The translations under genes were made by a program, and so were the position numbers. A DNA stretch of 64,000 nt from Xanthobacteraceae bacterium (GTDB lineage: Bacteria > Pseudomonadota > Alphaproteobacteria > Rhizobiales > Xanthobacteraceae), in NCBI GenBank assembly GCA_023954195.1, contig JAMLIK010000001.1:1116001-1180000 (forward strand), written 5' to 3'. Below, one piece after another: positions 45,925-53,595 of the stretch. Numbering within the stretch: the first letter of the stretch is position 1; the number at the start of each line of letters is the position of its first letter. The notes below the pieces were generated by a model. That model had not been told where the DNA came from and did no database searches. It saw only the letters and a list, made by a program, of their open reading frames with translations.

Positions 45925-46605
45925 TTACTTGTCCGGCACGAACTCCGCCGGGACGTCGGCGGACGCGCCCTTGTCCCACAGTTTCGGATAGATCTCGCGA
46001 AAATCCTTCAGCAACTGGTCGATCGGCGGATCGACGAACCAGCCGCGATCGTTGACATATTCCATGTGCCGCCGGTTCCGGGTGTCGAACTCGTGAAACA
46101 GCGCGTCGCTGTGGCCGTCGAACACCAGTTCGCGGACGCCGAAGCGCTGGCACAATTCGGTGTTGAACGCCGGCGTCACCTTGAACATCTTGCCGTCGAG
46201 CCACAGCGCGACATAGCCGTGATAGATGAAAAGATCGGTCCCCATCAGGTCGGCCAGTTTCGCCGAGTTGAGATGGTTCTTCACGTCGGCGAAGCCGGGA
46301 GCCGCCGGAATGCCGGCGGCGCGCAGCACCGCGGCGAGCAGGATGGCCTTGGGCACGCAGTAGTTCGACGGCCGCCGCACCACCGTGCTGGCGCGGTAAT
46401 CGTCCGGCGTGGTGCCGACATGGAACGGATCGTACTTGATGCGGTCGCGCACCGCGTCGAACAGCCGGATCGCCTTTTCGGTCGGCGAGGCATTCTCGAA
46501 GCCGCGCAGGGCTTCGGCGGCAAATTCGCGCACCGGCGCGGAATCGCTGTCGACGAAATAGGTCGGCATAAGATAGGCGGCATTGGGATTGGCGGAATCG
46601 GTCAC
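45925..46605 (-). CDS. Transglutaminase-like superfamily protein
   Basis: A 226-residue papain-like fold protein. The likely active-site Cys83 is in SNYCVPKAILLAAVLRAAGI, the His129 is in IYHGYVALWLDG; where members usually have Asp in a DPT-like turn, this one has Thr144 (FKVTPAFN). So it may have a changed mechanism or be non-enzymatic. Starts at GTG 46605 with GAGG five bases away. It is divergent from the acyl-CoA synthetase gene across operator 3. I know of no defined role for this family in acyl-CoA catabolism. It has no signal peptide. Confidence 0.78.
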   Translation of the reverse strand: MTDSANPNAAYLMPTYFVDSDSAPVREFAAEALRGFENASPTEKAIRLFDAVRDRIKYDPFHVGTTPDDYRASTVVRRPSNYCVPKAILLAAVLRAAGIPAAPGFADVKNHLNSAKLADLMGTDLFIYHGYVALWLDGKMFKVTPAFNTELCQRFGVRELVFDGHSDALFHEFDTRNRRHMEYVNDRGWFVDPPIDQLLKDFREIYPKLWDKGASADVPAEFVPDK

Positions 46606-46642
46606 GGCAACCTCGATCGTCGAGCCTGTGCTCGCTGAATAA

Positions 46643-46658
46643 TCTAACAGATGTTAGA
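46643..46658. promoter_or_regulatory. Operator 3: TCTAACAGATGTTAGA (perfect palindrome)
   Basis: Exact TCTAACA-GA-TGTTAGA, in the divergent gap between the transglutaminase-like gene (GTG 46605, 37 bases away) and the synthetase gene (ATG 46734, 75 bases away). Confidence 0.75.
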
Positions 46659-46733
46659 AACAGGTTGTTGTCAATCGATCCGGCGCGATATCGTGATCCC
46701 GCACCCTCGATCTGGAATACCGTAGGACAGCCG

Positions 46734-48707
46734 ATGAGCGACGCCAACACCTATGTTTGGGAACCCACCCCGGAGCTGATCGCGCAAAGCAACCTGACGG
46801 CGTTTCTGCGCGCCACCGGCCACGCCGATTACGACAGCCTCGCCGCGAACGCCGAGACCGATCCGGCCTGGCTGATGGAGCAGGTGTTCAAGTTCTGCGA
46901 CGTGCGCTTCCACAAGCCTTACGACACCATGCTGGACGTCTCGCGCGGGGAGCCGTGGGCGCGATGGTGCGTCGGCGGCAGCACCAACATCGTGCTGAAC
47001 TGCATCGACAAGCATCGCGGCACCAAGGTCTGGGACCAGACCTTCCTGGTGTGGGAAAGCGAGGACGGCAAGGAGCAACGCAGCCTCAGCTATCGCGAGT
47101 TGGATCGCGAGGTCGGCCGCCTCGCGCGCGGCTTGCGCGATCTCGGCATCGGACCGGGCGACGTGGTCGCGCTCTACATGCCGAACCTGCCGGAAACCTT
47201 CGTCGCCTTCTTCGCGGTGTTGAAACTCGGCGCGATCGTGCTGCCGCTGTTCTCCGGCTTCGGCCCCGCGCCGATCGTCTCCCGTCTTAACCATGGCGAG
47301 GCGAAGGCGGTGATTACCGCCAACGGCACCTTTCGGCGCGGCGCGCCGGCGCCGCTGAAATCCGTGCTCGACGCCGCGCTGGAACAAACCCCCAGCGTGC
47401 GGCACGTGGTGGTGGCCGATCGCGGCGGCCTCGCCATCGACACGCCGATGCGCGCCGGCCGCGACCACTGGCTGCACGATCTCACCAAGGGCAAGGACGA
47501 CGACATCGCCACCGCCGAGATGCCGGCGGACGCGCCGGCGATCCTGCTCTATACCTCCGGCACCACCGGCGAGCCGAAAGGTTGCGTCTGGACCCAGATC
47601 GGCTTCATCGGCTCGATGGTGACGCGCGACATCATCATCTGCGGCGATTTCAAGCCGACCGACCGCTTCTTCTTCATGAGCGACATGGGCTGGATGGTCG
47701 GCGCGATGTGCGCCTGCATCCCGAGCTTCGCCGGCGCCAGCCTGCTGATCGCCGAGGGCACGCCGGACTATCCCGACACCGGACGGTTCTGGCGGCTGAT
47801 CCAGGATCATCGCGTGACCTATCTCGGCGTCTCGCCGACCATCGTCCGCAGCCTGATGCGTTACGGCATTGAGGTGGAGAACTACGATCTCTCCAGCCTG
47901 CGCATCACCACCTCCGGCGGCGAAGCCTGGACGCCCGCGCCGTGGCAATGGTTCTTCGAGCACGTCTGCAAGCGGCGGCTGCCGATCATCAACATCTCCG
48001 GCGGCACCGAGGTCGGCGGCTGCATCGTCCTCGGCACGCCGAACCACCCGATGAATCCCGGCTCGTTCTCGCGCCGCGCGCTCGGCGTCGGCGCGGATAT
48101 CGTGGACCTTGCGGGCAACAAGGTGAAGCCTGGCGAGGTCGGCGAACTGGTGCTGCGCCATTCCTCCATCGGGCTGACGAAAAGCCTGTGGAAGGCGGAC
48201 GCACGCTACATCGACAATTACTGGAGCACGCTACCGGGCATCTGGGTTCACGGCGATTTCGCCATGCAGGGCACGGATGGCCTCTATTACATTCTCGGCC
48301 GTTCCGACGACACCATCAAGATTTCCGGCAAACGCACCGGCCCCTCCGAGCTTGAAGGGCTATTGGTCGCCACCGGCAAGGTGGCGGAGGCGGCGGTGTT
48401 CGGCGTGCCGCATCCGGTCAAGGGCTCGGCCATCGTCTGCGCCTGCGTGCTGATGCCGGACATCGCGCGCCAATCCACTCAAGACGTCGCCGAGGAGCTG
48501 TCGGCCGCGCTGGTGAAGGGCATGGGCGCGTCCTACCGCCCGGAGCGCATCGTCTTCGTCGACGACCTGCCGCGCACCCGCAACCTCAAGATCATGCGGC
48601 GCGTGCTGCGCGCGGTGTTCGAGAACAAGGACCCCGGCGACCTGTCGTCGCTGGCCAACCCGGAGACGGTCGAGGCGTTGCGGAAACAGTTGGCGGCGAT
48701 ACCGTGA
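46734..48707 (+). CDS. Acetyl-CoA-synthetase-like AMP-forming acyl-CoA ligase
   Basis: A 657-residue ligase of the long Acs/AcsA type (with an N-terminal cap, residues 1-110). A3 motif ILLYTSGTTGEPKGCVWTQ, NISGGTEVGGCIVLG for A5, GIWVHGDFAMQGTDGLYYIL for A8, and the C-terminal acylatable Lys in PRTRNLKIMRR (usual SGK is NLK here). Acetyl-, propionyl- and acetoacetyl-CoA ligases share this form; the altered pocket leaves the substrate open. ATG 46734 has AGGA upstream; an in-frame ATG at 46665 would start close to operator 3. Confidence 0.88.
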   Translation: MSDANTYVWEPTPELIAQSNLTAFLRATGHADYDSLAANAETDPAWLMEQVFKFCDVRFHKPYDTMLDVSRGEPWARWCVGGSTNIVLNCIDKHRGTKVWDQTFLVWESEDGKEQRSLSYRELDREVGRLARGLRDLGIGPGDVVALYMPNLPETFVAFFAVLKLGAIVLPLFSGFGPAPIVSRLNHGEAKAVITANGTFRRGAPAPLKSVLDAALEQTPSVRHVVVADRGGLAIDTPMRAGRDHWLHDLTKGKDDDIATAEMPADAPAILLYTSGTTGEPKGCVWTQIGFIGSMVTRDIIICGDFKPTDRFFFMSDMGWMVGAMCACIPSFAGASLLIAEGTPDYPDTGRFWRLIQDHRVTYLGVSPTIVRSLMRYGIEVENYDLSSLRITTSGGEAWTPAPWQWFFEHVCKRRLPIINISGGTEVGGCIVLGTPNHPMNPGSFSRRALGVGADIVDLAGNKVKPGEVGELVLRHSSIGLTKSLWKADARYIDNYWSTLPGIWVHGDFAMQGTDGLYYILGRSDDTIKISGKRTGPSELEGLLVATGKVAEAAVFGVPHPVKGSAIVCACVLMPDIARQSTQDVAEELSAALVKGMGASYRPERIVFVDDLPRTRNLKIMRRVLRAVFENKDPGDLSSLANPETVEALRKQLAAIP

Positions 48708-48720
48708 GACACACCCACGG

Positions 48721-48837
48721 CGTCGTCCCCGCGCAGGCGGGGACCCAGATTCCCCGGCATCGGTTGTTGTAAAACGACCTCGGTGGAAAGAGCCGAAATA
48801 CTGCGGCGTATGGGTCCCCGCCTGCGCGGGGACGACG
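48721..48837. repeat. Family A palindromic repeat, copy 5
   Basis: Starts CGTCGTCCCCGCGCAGGCGG, ends CCTGCGCGGGGACGACG. Core is slightly shorter (AGATTCCCCGGCATC on the left). It lies right after the synthetase stop, between convergent genes. Confidence 0.9.
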
Positions 48838-48877
48838 CCTTTTGTGCCGGAAATCCACCCGCAAATTTACTCACCAA

Positions 48878-48995
48878 CGTCATTGCGAGCACTCGGATCA
48901 ACGCTTCGCGTTATCCGAGCACAGGCTCCGCGAAGCAATCCAGCCCTTCCTTGCGGCTCCTGGATTGCTTCGTCGCTTCGCTCCTCGCAATGACG
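48878..48995. repeat. Family B palindromic repeat, copy 5, with a nested hairpin insertion
   Basis: Ends CGTCATTGCGAGC and GCTCCTCGCAATGACG are family B. Within the left arm an extra segment holds its own inverted repeat, CTCGGATCAACGC (48892-48904) and GCGTTATCCGAG (48908-48919). With copy 5 of family A this fills the 310-bp gap between the convergent genes. Confidence 0.82.
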
Positions 48996-49017
48996 GAGAC
49001 GGAAACAGGCTGCTTCC

Positions 49018-49827
49018 TTAAACCGGGCACTCCGGCGGGAACGACGGCTTGCGCTTTTCGAGATGCGACGCCAGGCCCTCGCGCGCCTCGTGTCCGGAGA
49101 AGCCGAGAATTTCCAGCGCGGTCGAGGTGTCGAACAGCGGGCCGTTGGCGCGCAGCCAGTTGTTGAGCGAATACTTGGTCCAGCGGATCGCGCTCTGCGC
49201 GCCGTTCGCGAGGTCCTCCGCGGTTTCCAGCGCGACCTTCTGCAACTCGGCGTCCTCGACGCACAGCGACACCAACCCGATTCGCTCGGCTTCCTCGCCC
49301 GACAGCGGCTTGCAGGTCAGCAGATAGTATTTCGCCTTGGCGAGGCCGCACAGCAGCGGCCAGATGATGCAGGCGACGTCGCCCGCCGCGACCCCGAGCC
49401 GGGTGTGGCCGTCGACGATCTTGGCGGATTTGCCGCAGATCGACACGTCCGCCAGAATGCCGACGACGAGGCCGGCCCCGACCGCGACGCCGTTGATCGC
49501 GGAAATGATCGGCTTGTTGCAGTTGATGACGTTGTAGACGAGATCCTTGGCTTCCTTCCAGGTCGCCATCCGCGCCACCGGATTGTCGAGCAGGCTCTTA
49601 ATCAGCTCGAAATCGCCGCCGGCGGAAAACGCCTTGCCGGCGCCGGTGACGATCACCGCGTTGATATCCGGATCGTCGTTGATGTCGCGCCAGATGTTGG
49701 TGATCTGGGTGTGGGTCTCGGCATCGACCGAATTGTAGGTTTCCGGCCGGTCGAAGGTGATCCGGAGGATCCGCTTGGCGGGGTAATCGAGCTTCAGCTT
49801 GGTGTAGGCGGCGTAGCGGTTCGACAT
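49018..49827 (-). CDS. Crotonase-family protein lacking both catalytic glutamates
   Basis: A 269-residue crotonase-fold protein. [17 protein letters not shown] is the oxyanion region and [15 protein letters not shown] the second. The first classical Glu is Val121 and the second is His141 in IVDGHTRLG, so a normal hydratase reaction is unlikely. [20 protein letters not shown] and the end [15 protein letters not shown] fit the family. It is divergent from the ligase-thiolase operon with operator 4 between. Confidence 0.85.
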   Translation of the reverse strand: MSNRYAAYTKLKLDYPAKRILRITFDRPETYNSVDAETHTQITNIWRDINDDPDINAVIVTGAGKAFSAGGDFELIKSLLDNPVARMATWKEAKDLVYNVINCNKPIISAINGVAVGAGLVVGILADVSICGKSAKIVDGHTRLGVAAGDVACIIWPLLCGLAKAKYYLLTCKPLSGEEAERIGLVSLCVEDAELQKVALETAEDLANGAQSAIRWTKYSLNNWLRANGPLFDTSTALEILGFSGHEAREGLASHLEKRKPSFPPECPV

Positions 49828-49931
49828 CAGCGTCCTCGTCGGTCGATGGCCTGTTTCGCGCGGCGCGCGCGGCCCGGGCCGGTGAAGCTGGCCGCCGCCT
49901 TGGGAAAACGAACAACCGGCTATGGAAATTT

Positions 49932-49947
49932 TCGAACAGATGTTAGA
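49932..49947. promoter_or_regulatory. Operator 4: TCGAACAGATGTTAGA (one mismatch)
   Basis: The right half is exact, the left half has G for T. It lies in the 295-bp gap between the crotonase (ATG 49827) and the ligase (ATG 50123), 104 and 175 bases away. No other element was seen in this gap. Confidence 0.6.
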
Positions 49948-50122
49948 ATTTATGCGGGAACGCGCGCCGCCGCAAGCGCCGACTTGGCGCCCGTCGGGAC
50001 GATATCATACCAGATCACGGACGGCTTGCCCGGACGGCCTCCTCGGCACGGTCTTGCGGCCGCGCGGCAAAGCGCCTCTTATAGCGCGGTTCGGAACGGA
50101 GCGGACCGCGGAGAAACCAGAT

Positions 50123-51679
50123 ATGACGGACGGGCAGGAACATTCACCCACCACCATCGCCGGCACCAGTTCGACGGTCGGCAGCCTGTTCCGTGCTCGC
50201 GCCGCGATCCAGCCGGCCGCGCCCGCCATCGATCACGACGGCCGTCTCGTCAGCTACGGCGAACTGAACGACCGCGTGAACCGCGCCGTCGCGATGCTGG
50301 CCGCGCACGGGCTCAGACGCGGCGACCGCGTCGCGCTGCTGGCGCGCAACCGCCCGGAATATCTGGAGATCGAACTGGCGGCGGGGCAGCTCGGCGTCAT
50401 CACCGCCTGCCTCAACTGGCGGCTGTCGAAACGCGAACTGACTTACTGCATCGAACTGGTGTCGCCAAAACTCCTGATCGCCGAGGCCGAACTCGCCGCG
50501 CCGCTCGACGGCGCGCTGTCGGTCCGCGACGTCGTGACGCTGGGCGACGACTATGAACGGGCGCTGCAAGCCGCGAGCGGCGCGCCTACGCCGATTGCCG
50601 CCGAGCCGGAGGACGGCCTCGTCATTCTTTACACCAGCGGCACCACCGGCCTGCCGAAAGGCGCGGTGATCTCGCATCGGGCGATGATCGCGCGCGCGCT
50701 GGTGTTCTCGTCCGAACTCGGCATCGGCTACGACGAATCCTTCGTCGCCTGGGCGCCGCTATTCCACATGGCCTCGACCGACCACGCGCTGGCGACGCTG
50801 CTGCGCGGCGGCACCGTGATCGTGGTGGACGGTTTTCAGGTCGCGCCGCTGCTGTCGGCGGCGGCGCGCTACTACATCGGCTGGTTTGTCCTGATCCCCG
50901 GCATGGTCGAGGCGCTGGCCGAAGGTTTTCGCGCTAATCCGGTGACCGTGAAAGGCATCCGCACCTGTGGCGCGATGGCCGATTTGGTGCCGCCGCAGGC
51001 CATCGCCGACATCACGCAATTGTTGCAATCGCCCTATATCAATTCCTTCGGCTCGACCGAGACCGGCCTGCCGCCGGCCAGCACCAACCTGATCGCAATC
51101 GGCGACATCCCGGCCCGGCTGTCGAAGCAGCAAAGCAGTTTCTGCGAAGTCAAGCTGGTCGATCCCGACGACAACGAGGTGGCGCCGGGCGAGCCCGGCG
51201 AACTGGCGATGCGCGGCCCGACGCTGTTCTCCGGCTACTGGCAGGCCGAGGAGACCAACGCCCGCGATTTTCGCGGCGGCTGGTTTCACATGGGCGACGT
51301 GTTCCGCCGCAACACCGACGGCACGCTGGATTTCGTCGATCGCGCCAAATACATGATTAAGTCCGGCGGCGAGAACGTCTACCCGGCCGAGATCGAGCGG
51401 GTGCTGCTGGGCGATGCCCGCGTCACCGAGGCCGCCGTGGTGCGGACGAAGGACGCCAAATGGGGCGAAGTGCCGGTGGCGTTCATCGCCCGCCGCGACG
51501 ACAGCCTGACCGAGGCCGAACTCACCGCGATGTGCCGGCGCGACCTCGCCGGCTACAAATGCCCGCGACAATTCCACTTCATCGATTTCGCCGACTTCCC
51601 GCGCTCGACCAGCGGCAAGGTGCAGCGTCACGAGCTTGAGGCGCGGCTGACGCAGACCGCTGCCGCCGCCGCGACATAG
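50123..51679 (+). CDS. AMP-forming acyl-CoA synthetase
   Basis: A 518-residue ANL ligase. A3 is VILYTSGTTGLPKGAVISH, A5 INSFGSTETGLPP, A8 GWFHMGDVFRRNTDGTLDFV with DRAKYMIKSGGENVYPAEIE, and Lys in STSGKVQRHELEARL. It starts at ATG 50123 with GGAG 10 bases away; the open frame extends 67 codons further but that part overlaps operator 4. It is first in a three-gene operon with the thiolase-like and OB-fold genes (8 bp, then a 4-bp overlap). It probably activates the acid degraded by this region. Confidence 0.88.
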   Translation: MTDGQEHSPTTIAGTSSTVGSLFRARAAIQPAAPAIDHDGRLVSYGELNDRVNRAVAMLAAHGLRRGDRVALLARNRPEYLEIELAAGQLGVITACLNWRLSKRELTYCIELVSPKLLIAEAELAAPLDGALSVRDVVTLGDDYERALQAASGAPTPIAAEPEDGLVILYTSGTTGLPKGAVISHRAMIARALVFSSELGIGYDESFVAWAPLFHMASTDHALATLLRGGTVIVVDGFQVAPLLSAAARYYIGWFVLIPGMVEALAEGFRANPVTVKGIRTCGAMADLVPPQAIADITQLLQSPYINSFGSTETGLPPASTNLIAIGDIPARLSKQQSSFCEVKLVDPDDNEVAPGEPGELAMRGPTLFSGYWQAEETNARDFRGGWFHMGDVFRRNTDGTLDFVDRAKYMIKSGGENVYPAEIERVLLGDARVTEAAVVRTKDAKWGEVPVAFIARRDDSLTEAELTAMCRRDLAGYKCPRQFHFIDFADFPRSTSGKVQRHELEARLTQTAAAAAT

Positions 51680-51687
51680 GAGATGCC

Positions 51688-52893
51688 ATGACCAAGGCCG
51701 CGGCCCTCGCCGGCCACAAGAATTCGTTGCGCGGCCAGGTGGCCATCATCGGCATCGGGCTGTCGCCGGTCGGCAAGGTGCCGGGCCGCAGCCCGCTGTG
51801 GCTGGCAGCAAGCGCCGCGAAGCAGGCGCTGGCCGACGCCGGCCTGCAAAAGAGCGAGGTGGACGGCGTGCTGGCCGGCCACGCCATGGCCGCGCCGTTT
51901 CATCGCTTCAGCGTCGCCTTCAGCGAATATTTCGGCCTGCAACCGACCTTTTCCAACACCTTGCAGGTGTCGGGCGCGACCGCCGCCACCCAGTTCAACA
52001 TCGCCGCCGCCGCGATCCACGGCGGCCTCACGGAGACCGTGCTGGTGATCGGCGCCGACAGCCTGCTGTCGGGCCTGACGCCGGAACTGGCGCTGCGCTC
52101 GCTCACCGAGAGCCGCGACCAGCAATACGAGATGCCTTTCGGCATTCCGGTCGCCAACACCTTCGCGATGACGGCGCACCGGCACATGAAGGAATTCGGC
52201 ACCACGCCGGAGCAACTGGCGCAAGTGGCGGTGACGCAGCGCCGCCACGCCGCGCGCACGCCGGGCGCGCAGCAGACCGCGCCGATCACCATCGACGACG
52301 TGCTCAACTCCAAGATGGTGACGTCGCCCTACCGCAAGCTCGACTGCTCGCTGATTTCCGACGGCGGAGCGGCGTTCGTGCTGACCTCGGCGGCGCGCGC
52401 GAAAGCGCTCGGCATCGAAAAGCCGATCTACATCCTCGGCGGCGGCGAGTGCTACACCCACGAGCACATCTTCCTGATGCCCTCGCTCACGGTGACCGGC
52501 GCGGTGCAATCGAGCCAAAAAGCCTACGCCATGGCCGGCTATGGCGCGAAGGACATGCACACCGCCGGCGTCTACGACTGCTTCACCGGCACCGTCATCA
52601 TGATGCTGGAGGACCTCGGCTTCTGCCCGAAGGGCGAGGGCGGCCGCTTCGTCGCCGATGGCCAGATGACCTATGGCGGGCAGATTCCCGCCAACACCCA
52701 TGGCGGGATGCTGTCGTTCGCGCATTCCGGCATTCCCGGCTCGCTGTTCCATTTCCACGAGGTGGTGGCGCAACTGCGCGGCCAATGCGGCGAACGGCAG
52801 GTCGCGGGCGCCGAACTCGGGCTGGTCCACAGCCTCGGCGCCGGCTTCGCCACCAACGCCACCACCATTCTCGGCACGGAGAAGACGCTGTGA
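51688..52893 (+). CDS. Thiolase-fold protein without catalytic Cys (SCP2/Ltp2-like)
   Basis: A 401-residue thiolase-superfamily protein of the SCP-x/lipid-transfer group. QVAIIGIGLSPVGKVPGRSP opens it. The nucleophile site reads NTLQVSGATAATQ: Val94 replaces the Cys. The usual DHDAF-type His segment reads GVYDCFTGT (Tyr296) and the last Cys region reads VHSLGAGFATN. Loss of Cys with Tyr in the His position recalls the steroid aldolase Ltp2, which cleaves beta-hydroxyacyl-CoAs with a DUF35 partner. The next gene is such a partner. A true 3-ketothiolase role is unlikely. Confidence 0.83.
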   Translation: MTKAAALAGHKNSLRGQVAIIGIGLSPVGKVPGRSPLWLAASAAKQALADAGLQKSEVDGVLAGHAMAAPFHRFSVAFSEYFGLQPTFSNTLQVSGATAATQFNIAAAAIHGGLTETVLVIGADSLLSGLTPELALRSLTESRDQQYEMPFGIPVANTFAMTAHRHMKEFGTTPEQLAQVAVTQRRHAARTPGAQQTAPITIDDVLNSKMVTSPYRKLDCSLISDGGAAFVLTSAARAKALGIEKPIYILGGGECYTHEHIFLMPSLTVTGAVQSSQKAYAMAGYGAKDMHTAGVYDCFTGTVIMMLEDLGFCPKGEGGRFVADGQMTYGGQIPANTHGGMLSFAHSGIPGSLFHFHEVVAQLRGQCGERQVAGAELGLVHSLGAGFATNATTILGTEKTL

Positions 52894-53309
52894 TCTCGCT
52901 CGAAGACGCCGCCCGCAAGCCGCTCCCCGCGCCCGACGCCGACACCGCCACGCTGTGGCGCGGCCTGCGCGAGGGCCAATTGCTGCTCCAGCACTGCGAC
53001 GATTGCGGCAACGTGCAGTTCTATCAGCAGGGCTTCTGCCGCCATTGCAGCGGCGAGAACCTGATCCACCGCCCGGCCAGCGGGCGGGCTAAGGTGCATT
53101 CCTTCAGCGTCGTCCACCGCGCCCCCGGCCCGGCCTTCAAGAACGACGTGCCCTACGCGGTGCTGCTGGTGGAACTGGCGGAGGGGCCGCGAATGATCTC
53201 GACCTATACCGGCGGGCCGGCGGACGAGGTGACCTTCGACATGGACGTCGTGCTGGTCTGCGAAAAAGTCTCCGACAACATCACCCTGCCCCGCTTCAGG
53301 CGGGCGTGA
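52890..53309 (+). CDS. Zn-ribbon OB-fold protein (DUF35)
   Basis: A 139-residue protein. A rubredoxin-like zinc ribbon sits near residues 35-55 (HCDDCGNVQF, then FCRHCSGENL: two CxxC pairs) and an OB-fold follows (KVHSFSVVHRAPGPAFKNDV, YAVLLVELAEGPRMIS). GTG 52890 overlaps the thiolase stop as GTGA, so the two are translationally coupled and likely form a complex. Such DUF35 proteins are partners of thiolase-fold enzymes in steroid and archaeal pathways and pass the CoA-linked product or substrate. Confidence 0.88.
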   Translation: MISLEDAARKPLPAPDADTATLWRGLREGQLLLQHCDDCGNVQFYQQGFCRHCSGENLIHRPASGRAKVHSFSVVHRAPGPAFKNDVPYAVLLVELAEGPRMISTYTGGPADEVTFDMDVVLVCEKVSDNITLPRFRRA

Positions 53310-53341
53310 GTTTTGGAACGGCGCGACCGCGCCATCCCCGG

Positions 53342-53463
53342 CGTCGTCCCCGCGCAGGCGGGGACCCATGACCCCTGGCGTCGGTGACTATAAGATAACC
53401 TCACCCTCGATGATGGAGCCGAACCGCTGCGGCGTATGGGTCCCCGCCTGCGCGGGGACGACG
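53342..53463. repeat. Family A palindromic repeat, copy 6
   Basis: Starts CGTCGTCCCCGCGCAGGCGG and ends CCTGCGCGGGGACGACG. Core borders ATGACCCCTGGCG and GAACCGCTGCGGCG. It lies between the OB-fold stop and operators 5a/5b, possibly separating the two operons. Confidence 0.92.
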
Positions 53464-53506
53464 ACTTTCGTATTGTAATGACGGAGAAAGACAGTCTGGG
53501 CACAAA

Positions 53507-53522
53507 TCTAACGATTGTTAGA
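53507..53522. promoter_or_regulatory. Operator 5a: TCTAACGATTGTTAGA (one mismatch)
   Basis: The right half is exact; the left half ends G instead of A. It lies 73 bases upstream of the dehydrogenase ATG 53596, with a second, weaker site 18 bases further on. Confidence 0.65.
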
Positions 53523-53524
53523 TT

Positions 53525-53540
53525 TTGAACGTCTGTTAGA
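53525..53540. promoter_or_regulatory. Operator 5b: TTGAACGTCTGTTAGA (three mismatches)
   Basis: The right half is exact (TGTTAGA), the left half has three mismatches. It lies 18 bp downstream of 5a, centre to centre, so a second dimer could bind on roughly the same helix face. Confidence 0.45.
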
Positions 53541-53595
53541 TTGCATTGGCGACGGCTTGTCCCTAAGCTCGCGCCGCCCTTCACCGGAGCCGACC

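Noticed and set aside
8808-53463. Repeated GTCCCC/GGGGAC units as a CRISPR array
   Set aside because: The copies are single, kilobases apart and inverted within each copy; there are no regular spacers and no cas genes.
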